From an uncultured Pelagibacteraceae bacterium (GTDB lineage: Bacteria > Pseudomonadota > Alphaproteobacteria > Pelagibacterales > Pelagibacteraceae), in assembly GCA_902593905.1 (NCBI GenBank), contig CACJKF010000001.1:248001-312000 (forward strand): 64,000 nucleotides of DNA, written 5' to 3'. The position numbers and the translations under genes are program-made. Shown here piece after piece: positions 7,654 through 16,237 of this stretch (position 1 is its first letter; every line of letters starts with the position of its first letter). The notes under the pieces are model-generated. The model saw only the letters and a list, made by a program, of their open reading frames with translations. It ran no database searches and had not been told where the DNA came from.

Positions 7654-8299
7654 ATTTTTTTTTAATCACTCTTTCTATATGATTAGACATTTTTACTATC
7701 ACAGCACGTTTGTCTAATTTTCCGGTGTCGATAGATACCGAATCTGGGTGTTTAAGTAAAGGACTGATTTTTCTATTCATATCAGCAATATTCCTTATTC
7801 TTAGGGCTTTTTTTACATCATTTAATTTTATTTTTGAATTAGACCTTTTAAGTTCTTTATATCTTCTTTTTGCAGCAATATCTAATTTACATTTAAAAAA
7901 AAATTTAATATCTGAGTTTGGCAGAATTTTAGTAGAAATATCTCTCCCCTCTATACAACATTTTTTGTTTTTTTTTGAAAATTCAATTTGAAATTTTTTC
8001 AAAATTTCTCTAATTGAGCTAATCTTTGCAATTATAGAAGTATGTTCGGATATTTTAGGTGTATGTAGATTTATCTTACTAAGTTTTTTATGATTTAATC
8101 TTTTAAACTTTCTTTTTAAAAAAGCAATTTTATTTTTTGGATTATATTTTATAATTAAATAACTTGCATATCTATAAAGTAGACCAGAAGATAAAAAACT
8201 TAAATCATATTTTTTTGAGACCATTTTTGCACCGGTCGATTTGCCAGTAGCGGCACCCCCATCACAAGAAATTTGCAAAGATTTAATTTTTGATATCAA
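7628..8299 (-). CDS. cmk: Cytidylate kinase
   Basis: Cmk phosphorylates CMP and dCMP with ATP. The 223-residue P-loop kinase begins with DGGAATGKST (consensus DGPAGSGKST), followed by a divergent acceptor motif FLSSGLLYR where DTGAMYR is usual. Further on are EGRDIST, the lid arginines KRRYKEL, the NMP-binding region ADMNRKISPL and the strand SIDTGKL. Several positions deviate from consensus, but order and spacing are right. The gene overlaps rpsA by 26 bases and aroA by 17, the standard aroA-cmk-rpsA arrangement. Confidence 0.9.
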   Translation of the reverse strand: MISKIKSLQISCDGGAATGKSTGAKMVSKKYDLSFLSSGLLYRYASYLIIKYNPKNKIAFLKRKFKRLNHKKLSKINLHTPKISEHTSIIAKISSIREILKKFQIEFSKKNKKCCIEGRDISTKILPNSDIKFFFKCKLDIAAKRRYKELKRSNSKIKLNDVKKALRIRNIADMNRKISPLLKHPDSVSIDTGKLDKRAVIVKMSNHIERVIKKKYGNRARAK

Positions 8300-9629
8300 A
8301 TTTTGCTCCTAAATGCTTAATTATTTTTAAAAAAGAAGGTGAAGAAGTAAAAACAGTTTCAAAATTTTTTATTTTAGTTTTGGCACCTGTCAATATAGCC
8401 AAAATGAAAGAGCTCATTGCTATACGATGATCCCCTAAATTACTTACGTTTACCGTCTTATTTTTTGCTGTGATCATGCCCTCTCCAAAAATTTTAATTT
8501 GATTTTTTTTGTAAATAGATTTCACTCCTATTTGTTTTAAGATCTTTTGCATTTCTGTAATACGGTTACTCTCTTTATTTGCTAAATCACTAATTCCTTT
8601 AAATATTGAAACACCTTTCGTTAAAGCTGCCAAAATAAACATAATAGGGTATTCATCTGTAGAGTTCACATAATAACTCTTCGGAGCATTTAAAGATTTC
8701 AGTTTACAACTTTTAACATGTATGTCACCTCTTAACTCATTATTGTTTTTGGTAATTTTTTTAAATTTTATATTCGCACCGTTTTTTTTTAGTAAATTAT
8801 AAAATCCTATTCTTGTTGGATTTAATCCAACATTCTGAATTGTCAGTGATGATTTCTTATTTAATAATGTTAAAGCAGTAAAAAAAGCAGCTGAGGATGG
8901 ATCACCTGGCACAACAATATTAATGGGGTTTAAATATTCTCTCCCTTTAATCTTAATTATTTTTTTTTTTCCTTTTATGATTTTTATTAATTGAGAATTA
9001 TTTAAAATCATATTTTCAGTATGATCTCTACTTTTCTCTTCTTCAATTACTTCAGTATTTCCATATGAGTTAAGTCCAGCTAATATTACCGCACTTTTTA
9101 ATTGAGCTGACACTCCTGCTTTATATTTAATTCCAATAGGCATTTCACTAGATATAAGCCTTAAAGGAAAATTAAATTTATTTTTGGGTTGAAAGGTTGC
9201 TCCATATTCTGACATAAGTATTTGAATTTTTTTCATACTTCTTTTATTCAAAGAATGGTCGCCAGTAATTTTGACATCTATATCTGGCGTTGTAGAGAGT
9301 ATTCCTATAATCAGTCTTGCTAATGTGCCAGAGTTTCCAAAGTTTAATTTTGTATTTTTTTTGGCGTACAAAGATCCTAGTCCCTTCCCGTAAATTGCAT
9401 AAGATCCAGAACTTTTCCTTAAAATTTTCACGCCTAGTTTTTTTAAACAGTTTATTGTTGATAAAACATCCTCAGATTCTAAAACATTTTTTGTATGAGA
9501 AATATTTTGACAAATAGAGCCAATTAAAAAACTTCTTATAGAGATTGATTTATCTGAGTCAACTTTTATGATTTTTTTAAATGGCTTTATCTGAGTATGA
9601 ATTGATAAATCAAAACTTTTTAAAGACAT
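8283..9629 (-). CDS. aroA: 3-phosphoshikimate 1-carboxyvinyltransferase (EPSP synthase)
   Basis: AroA joins phosphoenolpyruvate to shikimate-3-phosphate, the sixth shikimate-pathway step. The 448-residue enzyme has DKSISIRS near the N-terminus (consensus DKSISHR), the PEP-site motif GNSGTLARL and GDHSLNKRSM, and GDHRIAMS near the C-terminus. GNSGTxARL resembles class II enzymes rather than the GNAGTAMRP of class I; class II enzymes are often less glyphosate-sensitive, although that cannot be read from sequence alone. It stands 5 bases from lptB and overlaps cmk. Confidence 0.94.
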   Translation of the reverse strand: MSLKSFDLSIHTQIKPFKKIIKVDSDKSISIRSFLIGSICQNISHTKNVLESEDVLSTINCLKKLGVKILRKSSGSYAIYGKGLGSLYAKKNTKLNFGNSGTLARLIIGILSTTPDIDVKITGDHSLNKRSMKKIQILMSEYGATFQPKNKFNFPLRLISSEMPIGIKYKAGVSAQLKSAVILAGLNSYGNTEVIEEEKSRDHTENMILNNSQLIKIIKGKKKIIKIKGREYLNPINIVVPGDPSSAAFFTALTLLNKKSSLTIQNVGLNPTRIGFYNLLKKNGANIKFKKITKNNNELRGDIHVKSCKLKSLNAPKSYYVNSTDEYPIMFILAALTKGVSIFKGISDLANKESNRITEMQKILKQIGVKSIYKKNQIKIFGEGMITAKNKTVNVSNLGDHRIAMSSFILAILTGAKTKIKNFETVFTSSPSFLKIIKHLGAKFDIKN

Positions 9630-9634
9630 TAGTT

Positions 9635-10390
9635 TTAAGAAAATTGTGATCCGAAATAATGTTCTATAGCCTTCGAAGATTTCAATAATTCTCTTGATGT
9701 TCCTTCAGCAATAATTGTTTGTTCTCCTAAAACGTAACTTCTATCTGTAATATCAAACAAATTTTTAACATTATGATCTGTGACTAGTATCGCCGTGCCA
9801 TTAGACTGAATTTTAAGTATATATTTTTGTATATCTTGTATCACAAGAGGGTCAAGCGCAGCTAAAGGTTCATCTAACAAAACTATTTTCGGTTTGTTAA
9901 TCATCACTCTTGCCATCATTAATCTTCTTATTTCACCCCCAGAGAGAACTGAAGCATTAAGCGTCCTTAAGTGCTGTAAATTAAATTCGTCTAATAATTT
10001 TTCAGTAATTTCTTTTTGGTTTTCACTTCCTTGTATCGAAATTTGAGCGATGCCCATAATATTATCATAAACAGACATATTAAACACACTCCTTTGCTGA
10101 GGAAGGTAGCCCAATCCCTCTTTAGATCTTAAATGAATAGGAATTTGCTCTATAGATTTATTATTTAGAAAAATTTTTCCATTATCAACGTTTTGTTCAC
10201 CTATACACATTGAGAACAGAGTAGTTTTTCCGCATCCATTAGGGCCTAGTACTCCAACACACTCACCTGGAAATACTTTGAGAGTAAGCTTTTTTAAAAT
10301 TGGTCTTCCATCAAAAGATTTACTTACATCCTTAACTTCGAAGATTGGTCTATCTTTTTTAAATTTTAATATTCTAAAACCTTTTTTCAT
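9635..10390 (-). CDS. lptB: LPS export ABC transporter ATP-binding protein
   Basis: LptB powers extraction of LPS from the inner membrane by LptFG. The 251-residue ABC ATPase has Walker A GPNGCGKTT, a Q-loop YLPQQRSVF, signature LSGGEIRRL, Walker B IVLLDEPLAALDP and switch histidine VTDHNV. The short single-domain form and the position directly after lptC identify LptB rather than another LivF-like ATPase. The ATG overlaps the lptC stop (4 bases). In most alphaproteobacteria lptA sits between lptC and lptB, but there is no room for it here. Confidence 0.92.
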   Translation of the reverse strand: MKKGFRILKFKKDRPIFEVKDVSKSFDGRPILKKLTLKVFPGECVGVLGPNGCGKTTLFSMCIGEQNVDNGKIFLNNKSIEQIPIHLRSKEGLGYLPQQRSVFNMSVYDNIMGIAQISIQGSENQKEITEKLLDEFNLQHLRTLNASVLSGGEIRRLMMARVMINKPKIVLLDEPLAALDPLVIQDIQKYILKIQSNGTAILVTDHNVKNLFDITDRSYVLGEQTIIAEGTSRELLKSSKAIEHYFGSQFS

Positions 10391-10992
10391 TTTAAATCTA
10401 TATTAGCATTTATTTTATCATTTAGTGAAGATGCAATGTCAAGTTTTTGATTTTTTATATCAAAAAATAATTTGTCAGCAGCTATTGTGCCTCTAATATC
10501 TTTTACCTTAACATTATCAGATATTGTTAAAAAACTTTTCGAATTAGAATATTCAGCCTTATCTGCAAAAAGCTCACTTCCTTCGTAATTAGCTAAAACA
10601 TTTCCTAAAAACTTCATATCTAGTGTTTTATTGTTATACACCCCTGTGTCTGATCTTACAAATAAAGTAGTATCATCTTTAAAGTAAAAAACCGCCTCAA
10701 CAAATTTCATATTTACCACTGCTTGATTATTTTTCTTACTATAAGCTTCTTTAGACTTAAGAGAGTATCTGTTCCCAGCTAAATCTAAACCTGTGTATTC
10801 AACATTATAAAAAACATCACTATTTTCGGATTTAGAAGACTGTTGTTTATTTATTTTTTCTTGCAAATCTTGAGTAATAATTTTTTCAGAATTAGGTTTT
10901 TCTCTATTGCTGTAGGTAAAAAAAATTATAAGGCTTCCAAGAATGAGTAAGCTTAATTGAATTAATCTTAGTTTTTTTTTTCTATCTGTCAT
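10387..10992 (-). CDS. lptC: LPS export protein LptC
   Basis: LptC is the membrane-anchored periplasmic bridge that passes LPS from LptBFG to LptA. The 201-residue protein has an N-terminal membrane helix (about 12-25, IQLSLLILGSLIIFFTY), a low-complexity linker, then a beta-rich domain with repeats typical of the LptC/OstA fold (NVEYTGLDLAGNRYSLKS and LFADKAEYSNSKSFLTISD). The second half resembles OstA/LptA repeats as well, so it could serve part of the missing LptA role; this is inference. It overlaps kdsD and lptB by 4 bases each. Confidence 0.8.
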   Translation of the reverse strand: MTDRKKKLRLIQLSLLILGSLIIFFTYSNREKPNSEKIITQDLQEKINKQQSSKSENSDVFYNVEYTGLDLAGNRYSLKSKEAYSKKNNQAVVNMKFVEAVFYFKDDTTLFVRSDTGVYNNKTLDMKFLGNVLANYEGSELFADKAEYSNSKSFLTISDNVKVKDIRGTIAADKLFFDIKNQKLDIASSLNDKINANIDLK

Positions 10993-11966
10993 TTCATACC
11001 TGTCTGTAATAAGAAATGAATGTGAATAATGCCTTTAAGCACTTTATTTTTTCTTTTTAAATGATTGTCTGGAACTACTAGTAAACTAGTTATTTTTTTT
11101 TCATTCATGATTGCCAATGCTTTAGATGCAGGCATATTTTCATTAACAACGAAAGGTGATTTACTCATAAAATTCATTAATTTTTTATCTTTAGAATAGT
11201 TTTTTAATTCTCTCCTTAAGTCGCCATCTGTTACCAAGCCTTGTATATACTTATTTTTTTTAATTACCAAAACTCCAAGCTTTTTTTTATTCATTATTTT
11301 TAGAGCTTGTTTGAAACTTTTATCAAACCCAATAACAGGCATTTTTTTTCCAGAAACCATAATATCCTTTGCAAGCAACAAAGAACCTCCAATATTTCCA
11401 CCAGGATGAAAAACTTTAAATTTTTCCTTTGAAAACTTTTTTAAATGCATAACAGTAGTTGCTAGGCAATCACCGAGTAAAAGAGTTAAAGAAGTACTTG
11501 TCGTAGGTACTAAGCCGGTTAAGTCAGACTCTTTTACTTTAGGAAGCTGAATTTTTACGTCACTTGCTTTTAATAAAAGACTCTCAGGTTTTGATGCCAC
11601 ACCTATCAATTTTATTCTATATCGATTTGCATATTTTAACATATTAGTTAATTCTGAAGTGTTCCCTGAATAAGAAAAAATTATTAATAAATCTTTTTTT
11701 TCTATTTGGCCCATATCGCCATGTAAAGCTTGAGCTGGATCGCAAAAAAAACTAGGAATACCCACACTTGAAAATGTTGCAGAAATTTTTCGAGCAATCA
11801 AACCAGATTTCCCTATACCAGCGAAAATTATTTTTCCTTTACAGTTCAGTATTAGTTCTATTGCTTTAGTAAAATTTTTATTAAAGACCTTTTTAATCTT
11901 TTTTAGTTCAACTATTTGAATATCAGCAGATTTTTTAGCAATAGATATATAATTTTTTTTGTTCAT
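10989..11966 (-). CDS. kdsD: Arabinose-5-phosphate isomerase (KdsD/KpsF)
   Basis: KdsD converts ribulose-5-phosphate to arabinose-5-phosphate, the first step of KDO synthesis for LPS. The 325-residue protein has an N-terminal SIS domain with GKSGLIARKISATFSS and FSYSGNTSELTNML, then a conserved segment FKVFHPGGNIG, then two CBS domains (from about residue 205: KDIMVSGKKMPVI and MSKSPFVVNENM). It sits between rnd and lptC, an arrangement shared by many alphaproteobacteria. Its ATG shares one base with the rnd stop. Confidence 0.93.
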   Translation of the reverse strand: MNKKNYISIAKKSADIQIVELKKIKKVFNKNFTKAIELILNCKGKIIFAGIGKSGLIARKISATFSSVGIPSFFCDPAQALHGDMGQIEKKDLLIIFSYSGNTSELTNMLKYANRYRIKLIGVASKPESLLLKASDVKIQLPKVKESDLTGLVPTTSTSLTLLLGDCLATTVMHLKKFSKEKFKVFHPGGNIGGSLLLAKDIMVSGKKMPVIGFDKSFKQALKIMNKKKLGVLVIKKNKYIQGLVTDGDLRRELKNYSKDKKLMNFMSKSPFVVNENMPASKALAIMNEKKITSLLVVPDNHLKRKNKVLKGIIHIHFLLQTGMK

Positions 11967-12589
11967 TAATGTTCAAAAATATCTTGTTTAAATCCTTTTT
12001 GATCTAACTCTACTCTTGTATCCAAAAATTCTAAACATTTTTTAAATACTTCGAGTCTTTTCTCTCTAATCAACATTTTTTCTAATTCTTTTTGTATTCT
12101 ATGTAAGTAAACAACATCGTTCGCAGCATATTCTAGTTGTTTATTTGAAAGTTCGTTTATATCTTTGTTCCAATCACTGCTTCCTTGTCTCTTGTCGAGA
12201 GTTTTGTTGCAAAATTCTTGAGTTAAGTTTTTTAGGCCATGAGCATCAGTGTAAGTTCTAACTATTTTTGATGCAATCTTAGTATCAAAAATATTTTTTA
12301 CTTTGCATTTTAGAAAATATTCAAGAGCATTTTTATCAAATCTAAGGAAATGTCCAATTTTTAAAATATTATTATTTTCTAACACTGAAACTAAATTTGG
12401 AGCCTCGTAATTATCTTTATTTGGCTGTATTATATAAACATTTTCTTTATCGTCGCAGATTTGAATTAGACTTAATTTGTCTCTCTCAGGAATTTGAAGA
12501 CCAGTTGCTTCTGTATCTATCGCGATACTATTTTCAAACGATTTTGCAATATCTTGTGTTATGTCCCCTTTAATCTTAGTTATTTTCAT
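11966..12589 (-). CDS. rnd: Ribonuclease D-like 3'-5' exonuclease, short form
   Basis: This is a DEDDy exonuclease domain of about 207 residues, lacking the HRDC domains of E. coli RNase D, as is usual in alphaproteobacteria. Motifs seen: IAIDTEATGL (ExoI, D-x-E), IGHFLRFDKNAL (ExoII), and the ExoIII tyrosine/aspartate in YAANDVVYL. It probably trims tRNA and other stable RNA 3' ends. The ORF track begins 13 codons upstream (MCKFDFSW), which would run into the divergent gene at 12607; the ATG at 12589 (MKITKIKG) is preferred. Confidence 0.88.
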   Translation of the reverse strand: MKITKIKGDITQDIAKSFENSIAIDTEATGLQIPERDKLSLIQICDDKENVYIIQPNKDNYEAPNLVSVLENNNILKIGHFLRFDKNALEYFLKCKVKNIFDTKIASKIVRTYTDAHGLKNLTQEFCNKTLDKRQGSSDWNKDINELSNKQLEYAANDVVYLHRIQKELEKMLIREKRLEVFKKCLEFLDTRVELDQKGFKQDIFEH

Positions 12590-12606
12590 ATATAAGTTTA
12601 AATACC

Positions 12607-13551
12607 ATGAAAAATCAAATTTGCACAATTTTAGGTGGTGGAGGTTTTATAGGAAGATATCTTGTTCGAAATTTGACCAAGAAAAACTATAGATGCATCA
12701 TAACTACTAGAAAATCCTTTCAAAAGGGGTATTTAAAGACTCAAGCTACTCCAGGAGCTATAGAACTTTTAGATTGGAATCCAACTAATTTTTCAGATTT
12801 GAAAGAAGCTATCAAAAACTCCGATGTAGTCGTAAATTTAATTGGTATTCTCTTTGAAAATAGAAAACAGAAATTTTATAATATTCACTCAAAAATTCCT
12901 GAAGCCGTTGCTAAGATTTGTTCAGAGTCAGATGTAAAAAAATTTATTCATGTTAGTGCTATTGGTGCTAATGAAAAATCAAAATCTCTGTATCAAAAAT
13001 CGAAATTTCTGGGAGAACAAAAGGCACTAGAGAATTTCAAAAAAACAGTAATTATTAGACCAAGTGTAGTTTGTGGTCCCGAGGATAACTTTACCAATCT
13101 TTTTTCAAAATTAAGTATATTGCCTGTAATTCCAATTGTTGGCAAAAATTATAATTTTCAACCAATCTTAGTTTCAGATGTAGCTAGCTCCATTTTAAAA
13201 GCAATTGAAATTAAAAATAACGAAAGTAAAATATATGAGATCGGAGGACCAAAAATAATTAGTTTTGGAGATATGGTTAAGTCAATTTTATCAACTATTA
13301 ATAAAAAAAGATTTGTTGTTGAAATGCCAATGCCTATAGCAAAAATACAGAGTAGTATAACGGATTTACTTCCTTTCCCTCCGATTTTAACCAGAGACCA
13401 ATGTGAAATTTTGTCTGAAGCAGATAATGTTGTTTCAAATAATTACTTAACACTTAAAGATCTTGATATAGACCCAGTAGACGTTGAGGAAGAGATGAAA
13501 AAATGGTTATGGAGATACAAAGACGGCGGCCAATTTGCTAAAGCACAATGA
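12607..13551 (+). CDS. NDUFA9-like NAD(P)-binding protein (extended/atypical SDR)
   Basis: The 314-residue protein opens with the Rossmann motif ILGGGGFIGRYLVRNL and contains the atypical SDR segment VVNLIGILFE, VSAIGANEKSKSLYQKSKFLGEQ with the YxxxK pair, and RPSVVCGPED. This is the pattern of the complex I NDUFA9 subfamily, which in bacteria is often a free-standing reductase of uncertain substrate. It is divergent from rnd with an 18-base gap, and overlaps the downstream SMR-like gene by 4 bases, suggesting cotranscription. The subfamily is likely; the substrate is unknown. Confidence 0.8.
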   Translation: MKNQICTILGGGGFIGRYLVRNLTKKNYRCIITTRKSFQKGYLKTQATPGAIELLDWNPTNFSDLKEAIKNSDVVVNLIGILFENRKQKFYNIHSKIPEAVAKICSESDVKKFIHVSAIGANEKSKSLYQKSKFLGEQKALENFKKTVIIRPSVVCGPEDNFTNLFSKLSILPVIPIVGKNYNFQPILVSDVASSILKAIEIKNNESKIYEIGGPKIISFGDMVKSILSTINKKRFVVEMPMPIAKIQSSITDLLPFPPILTRDQCEILSEADNVVSNNYLTLKDLDIDPVDVEEEMKKWLWRYKDGGQFAKAQ

Positions 13552-13892
13552 AAAGTATAAGTTTACTATCTGGATATATTTATTTAATTTTTGCTATAGT
13601 CACAGGCATAGCATCTAATGGATTTTTAAAAACTACAGAAGGCTTTACAAAGCTATATCCAACTATTTTTTGTATATTAAGTATTATTGTTTGCCTTTTT
13701 TGTATTTCTAAAGCGATGACAATTATTCCAGTTGGCTTCACATACGCAACTTACGGAGCTCTAACTATTACTGCGGTAACTTTTTTTGGTATTTTCAAGT
13801 ATAATCAAACTCCTAACCTTTATGGAGCAATCGGTATTATTCTAATTATTATAGGAGTTGTACTTTTAAACATATTTGGGAAGGTTAAATAA
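13548..13892 (+). CDS. SMR/EmrE-family small membrane protein lacking the TM1 glutamate
   Basis: This 114-residue protein has four hydrophobic helices and aligns without gaps to the start of EmrE-type transporters: YIYLIFAIVTGIASNGFLK, then EGFTKLYPT, then IPVGFTYATYGALT. The essential membrane glutamate of SMR exporters (Glu14 in EmrE) is Gly20 here, and the AIWSG tryptophan is Tyr. Proton-coupled drug efflux of the EmrE type therefore seems unlikely. It may be a relative of ArnE/F-like lipid-linked carriers, or half of a heterodimer. It follows the NDUFA9-like gene with a 4-base overlap. Confidence 0.75.
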   Translation: MKSISLLSGYIYLIFAIVTGIASNGFLKTTEGFTKLYPTIFCILSIIVCLFCISKAMTIIPVGFTYATYGALTITAVTFFGIFKYNQTPNLYGAIGIILIIIGVVLLNIFGKVK

Positions 13893-13989
13893 AACCCTAG
13901 GTAGAATTTTATTTTTAATCGGCGACTCCTCTTTATTAATATTTTGTGTTAGCTTTTTTCTTTTTTAAAGAAGAAAATGGGGGAATAAA

Positions 13990-15303
13990 ATGAAACATTT
14001 AAAAGCAATAATTGCTTCGATCGCATTTTTCGCAATGTTTGCGGGAACATCGCTTCAAGCAAAAGTAGAAATACAATGGTGGCATGCTTTTGGTGGAAGA
14101 CTTGGTGAATTACTTGATGAACAAGTAAACAAGTTTAACGCAAGCCAAGACAAATACACTGTAGTTCATACTAGAAAAGGAAACTATTCTGAAACTCTTA
14201 ACGCAGGAATAGCTGCATTCAGAGCTGGACAACATCCAAACATTCTAATGGTATTCGAAGTCGGTACTGCTAGTTTAATGGCTGCAAAAGGAGCTTATGT
14301 TCCTATGTACCAACTAATGAAAGATGCTGGTCAAAGATTTAATCCTAATGGATTTGTTTCTGCTGTATCTGGTTATTATACAACAACAGATGGCAAAATG
14401 TTATCTATGCCGTATAACTCTTCAACACCAGTTCTTTGGGTAAATAAAGACTTGATGAAAAAAGCAGGTTTAGATCCAGAGATGGACTTAAGTACATGGA
14501 AAAGAGTTGGTAACGCACTTGATGCTGCAAAAGCAAAAGGTATTGATATGCCTTTCTGCACTTGTTGGCACAGCTGGGTTCACCTTGAAAACTTTTCAGC
14601 GTACCACAACATACCGTTTGCAACTAAATCAAATGGATTTGCAGGTTTAGATACTGAGTTAGCTTTCAATAGCCCAGTACACATTAAGCATATTCAAACT
14701 TTAGGTAAATGGGCTCAAGAAGGTAAATTTAAGTACATGGGTAGAAGAAATGAAGCCGGTAAAAATTTTAGAGCTGGTGAATGTATGTTAATGACAGAGT
14801 CTTCTGCTGGTTATGCTGGTATCAAAAAAGAAGCTAAATTCGAATTTGGTATTAGACACTTACCTTACTATGGAGCAACTGAAGCACCTCAAAACACAAT
14901 TATTGGTGGTTCATCTCTATGGGCATTATCTGGAAAATCTAAAGAAGAGAACAAAGGTACTGCAGCATTTTTAGCTTTCTTATCAAGAACTGATATTCAA
15001 GCTAAGTGGCACCAAGACACGGGTTATTTAGGTGTTACAACTGCAGCTGCTAAAAAAACTAAAAGTTCAGGTTTCTACAAAGCAAACCCTGGAACTGATT
15101 TAGCTGGAATACAGATGATGAGAAATAAAGTTACTCAAAACTCTAAAGGCTTACGTCTTGGATCTTTTGATCAGATAAGAGGTATTATCGATGAAGAGAT
15201 GGAAGGAGTTTACAGCGGTAAGAAAACTGCTCAAGTAGCTTTAGATAGCGCTGTAAGAAGAGGTAACGTTCTTTTAAGAAGATTTGAAAGAGCAAATAAA
15301 TAA
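13990..15303 (+). CDS. ugpB: sn-Glycerol-3-phosphate ABC transporter, substrate-binding protein
   Basis: UgpB is the periplasmic receptor that captures glycerol-3-phosphate and glycerophosphodiesters. The 437-residue protein has a signal peptide (hydrophobic core IIASIAFFAMFAG, cleavage after SLQA) and the family signature VEIQWWHAFGG just after it, then GGSSLW and LAFLSRTDIQAKWHQDTGYLG. A strong GGGGGA ribosome-binding site lies 5 bases before the ATG. Codons here look more GC-rich than in neighbours, fitting high expression. A GC-rich hairpin follows the stop and precedes ugpA. Confidence 0.93.
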   Translation: MKHLKAIIASIAFFAMFAGTSLQAKVEIQWWHAFGGRLGELLDEQVNKFNASQDKYTVVHTRKGNYSETLNAGIAAFRAGQHPNILMVFEVGTASLMAAKGAYVPMYQLMKDAGQRFNPNGFVSAVSGYYTTTDGKMLSMPYNSSTPVLWVNKDLMKKAGLDPEMDLSTWKRVGNALDAAKAKGIDMPFCTCWHSWVHLENFSAYHNIPFATKSNGFAGLDTELAFNSPVHIKHIQTLGKWAQEGKFKYMGRRNEAGKNFRAGECMLMTESSAGYAGIKKEAKFEFGIRHLPYYGATEAPQNTIIGGSSLWALSGKSKEENKGTAAFLAFLSRTDIQAKWHQDTGYLGVTTAAAKKTKSSGFYKANPGTDLAGIQMMRNKVTQNSKGLRLGSFDQIRGIIDEEMEGVYSGKKTAQVALDSAVRRGNVLLRRFERANK

Positions 15304-15314
15304 ATCAATTTTAT

Positions 15315-15340
15315 TTACTAGGGGCGAAAGCCCCTAGTAA
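15315..15340 (+). other. Intercistronic stem-loop after ugpB
   Basis: A perfect 11-bp stem, TTACTAGGGGC / GCCCCTAGTAA, is closed by a GAAA tetraloop, a GNRA loop of high stability. No T-run follows (CATTCTTAAG), so it is not a canonical terminator. A 3' mRNA-stabilising or processing hairpin would raise the amount of binding protein relative to the permeases. That function is inferred from position, in the 52-base ugpB-ugpA gap. Confidence 0.7.
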
Positions 15341-15355
15341 CATTCTTAAGATCAA

Positions 15356-16237
15356 ATGGAAAAAAGAGTTTTTTTTAAAGGCTGGTGGTTACCAGCACTA
15401 TTAGTTGCACCTCAACTACTGATTTCTTTTGTTTTCTTTTTTTACCCATCAGGACAAGCCATTTGGAATTCTTTATTTCTACCAGATCCGTTTGGATTAA
15501 AGACAGAATTTGTGGGTTTAGATAATTTTAGATTTTTATTATCCGATCCTTATTATTTAGCAAGTTTTAAAACGACAGTTATCTTCTCAACTGCAGTATC
15601 AGTTTCTTCTATGGCTTTAGGTTTATACTTAGCGGCGTTAGCGGATCGATTAATTAAAGGAGCTGGCGTTTATCAAACTTTATTAATTTGGCCTTACGCT
15701 ATCGCGCCAGCGATCGCAGGAGTTTTGTGGTTATTTATGTTCAATGGAAATATTGGTTTAGCTTCTTATTATCTTAAAGCTTTGGGTTACGAATGGAACC
15801 ATACTTTAAAAGGTGATCAAGCAATGTTTCTTGTTATTTTAGCCTCATCATGGGGAAGAATAAGCTATAACTTTTTATTTTTTTTAGCAGGACTTCAAGC
15901 CATTCCAAAATCAATTATTGAGGCGGCAGCAATAGATGGAGCTAGTTTTTGGAAAAGATTTGGTACAATTGTAATACCTCTACTTTCACCCATTACATTC
16001 TTTTTATTAGTCGTGAATATTGTTTATGCTTTCTTTGATACTTTTGGAGTAATACATACAATTACTTCAGGCGGACCCGAACAATCAACTACTATACTTG
16101 TATATAAAGTATTCTCTGATGGATTTGTGAGCCAGGATCTAGGATCAAGCGCAGCTCAGTCTGTAATCCTACTAGTTTTAGTCGGAATTTTAACCGTCAT
16201 TCAATTTAAATATATAGAGAGAAAGGTGCATTATTAA
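15356..16237 (+). CDS. ugpA: sn-Glycerol-3-phosphate ABC transporter permease UgpA
   Basis: This inner-membrane permease has 293 residues and about six transmembrane helices. The N-terminus KGWWLPALLVAPQLLISFVFFFYPSGQAIWNS is typical of UgpA/MalF-type proteins. The EAA loop that docks on the ATPase is seen as EAAAIDGASFWKRFGTIVIPLLSP at about 200-220. SGGPEQSTTILVYK is typical of the UgpA subfamily. It follows ugpB and shares one base with the ugpE start. Confidence 0.94.
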   Translation: MEKRVFFKGWWLPALLVAPQLLISFVFFFYPSGQAIWNSLFLPDPFGLKTEFVGLDNFRFLLSDPYYLASFKTTVIFSTAVSVSSMALGLYLAALADRLIKGAGVYQTLLIWPYAIAPAIAGVLWLFMFNGNIGLASYYLKALGYEWNHTLKGDQAMFLVILASSWGRISYNFLFFLAGLQAIPKSIIEAAAIDGASFWKRFGTIVIPLLSPITFFLLVVNIVYAFFDTFGVIHTITSGGPEQSTTILVYKVFSDGFVSQDLGSSAAQSVILLVLVGILTVIQFKYIERKVHY

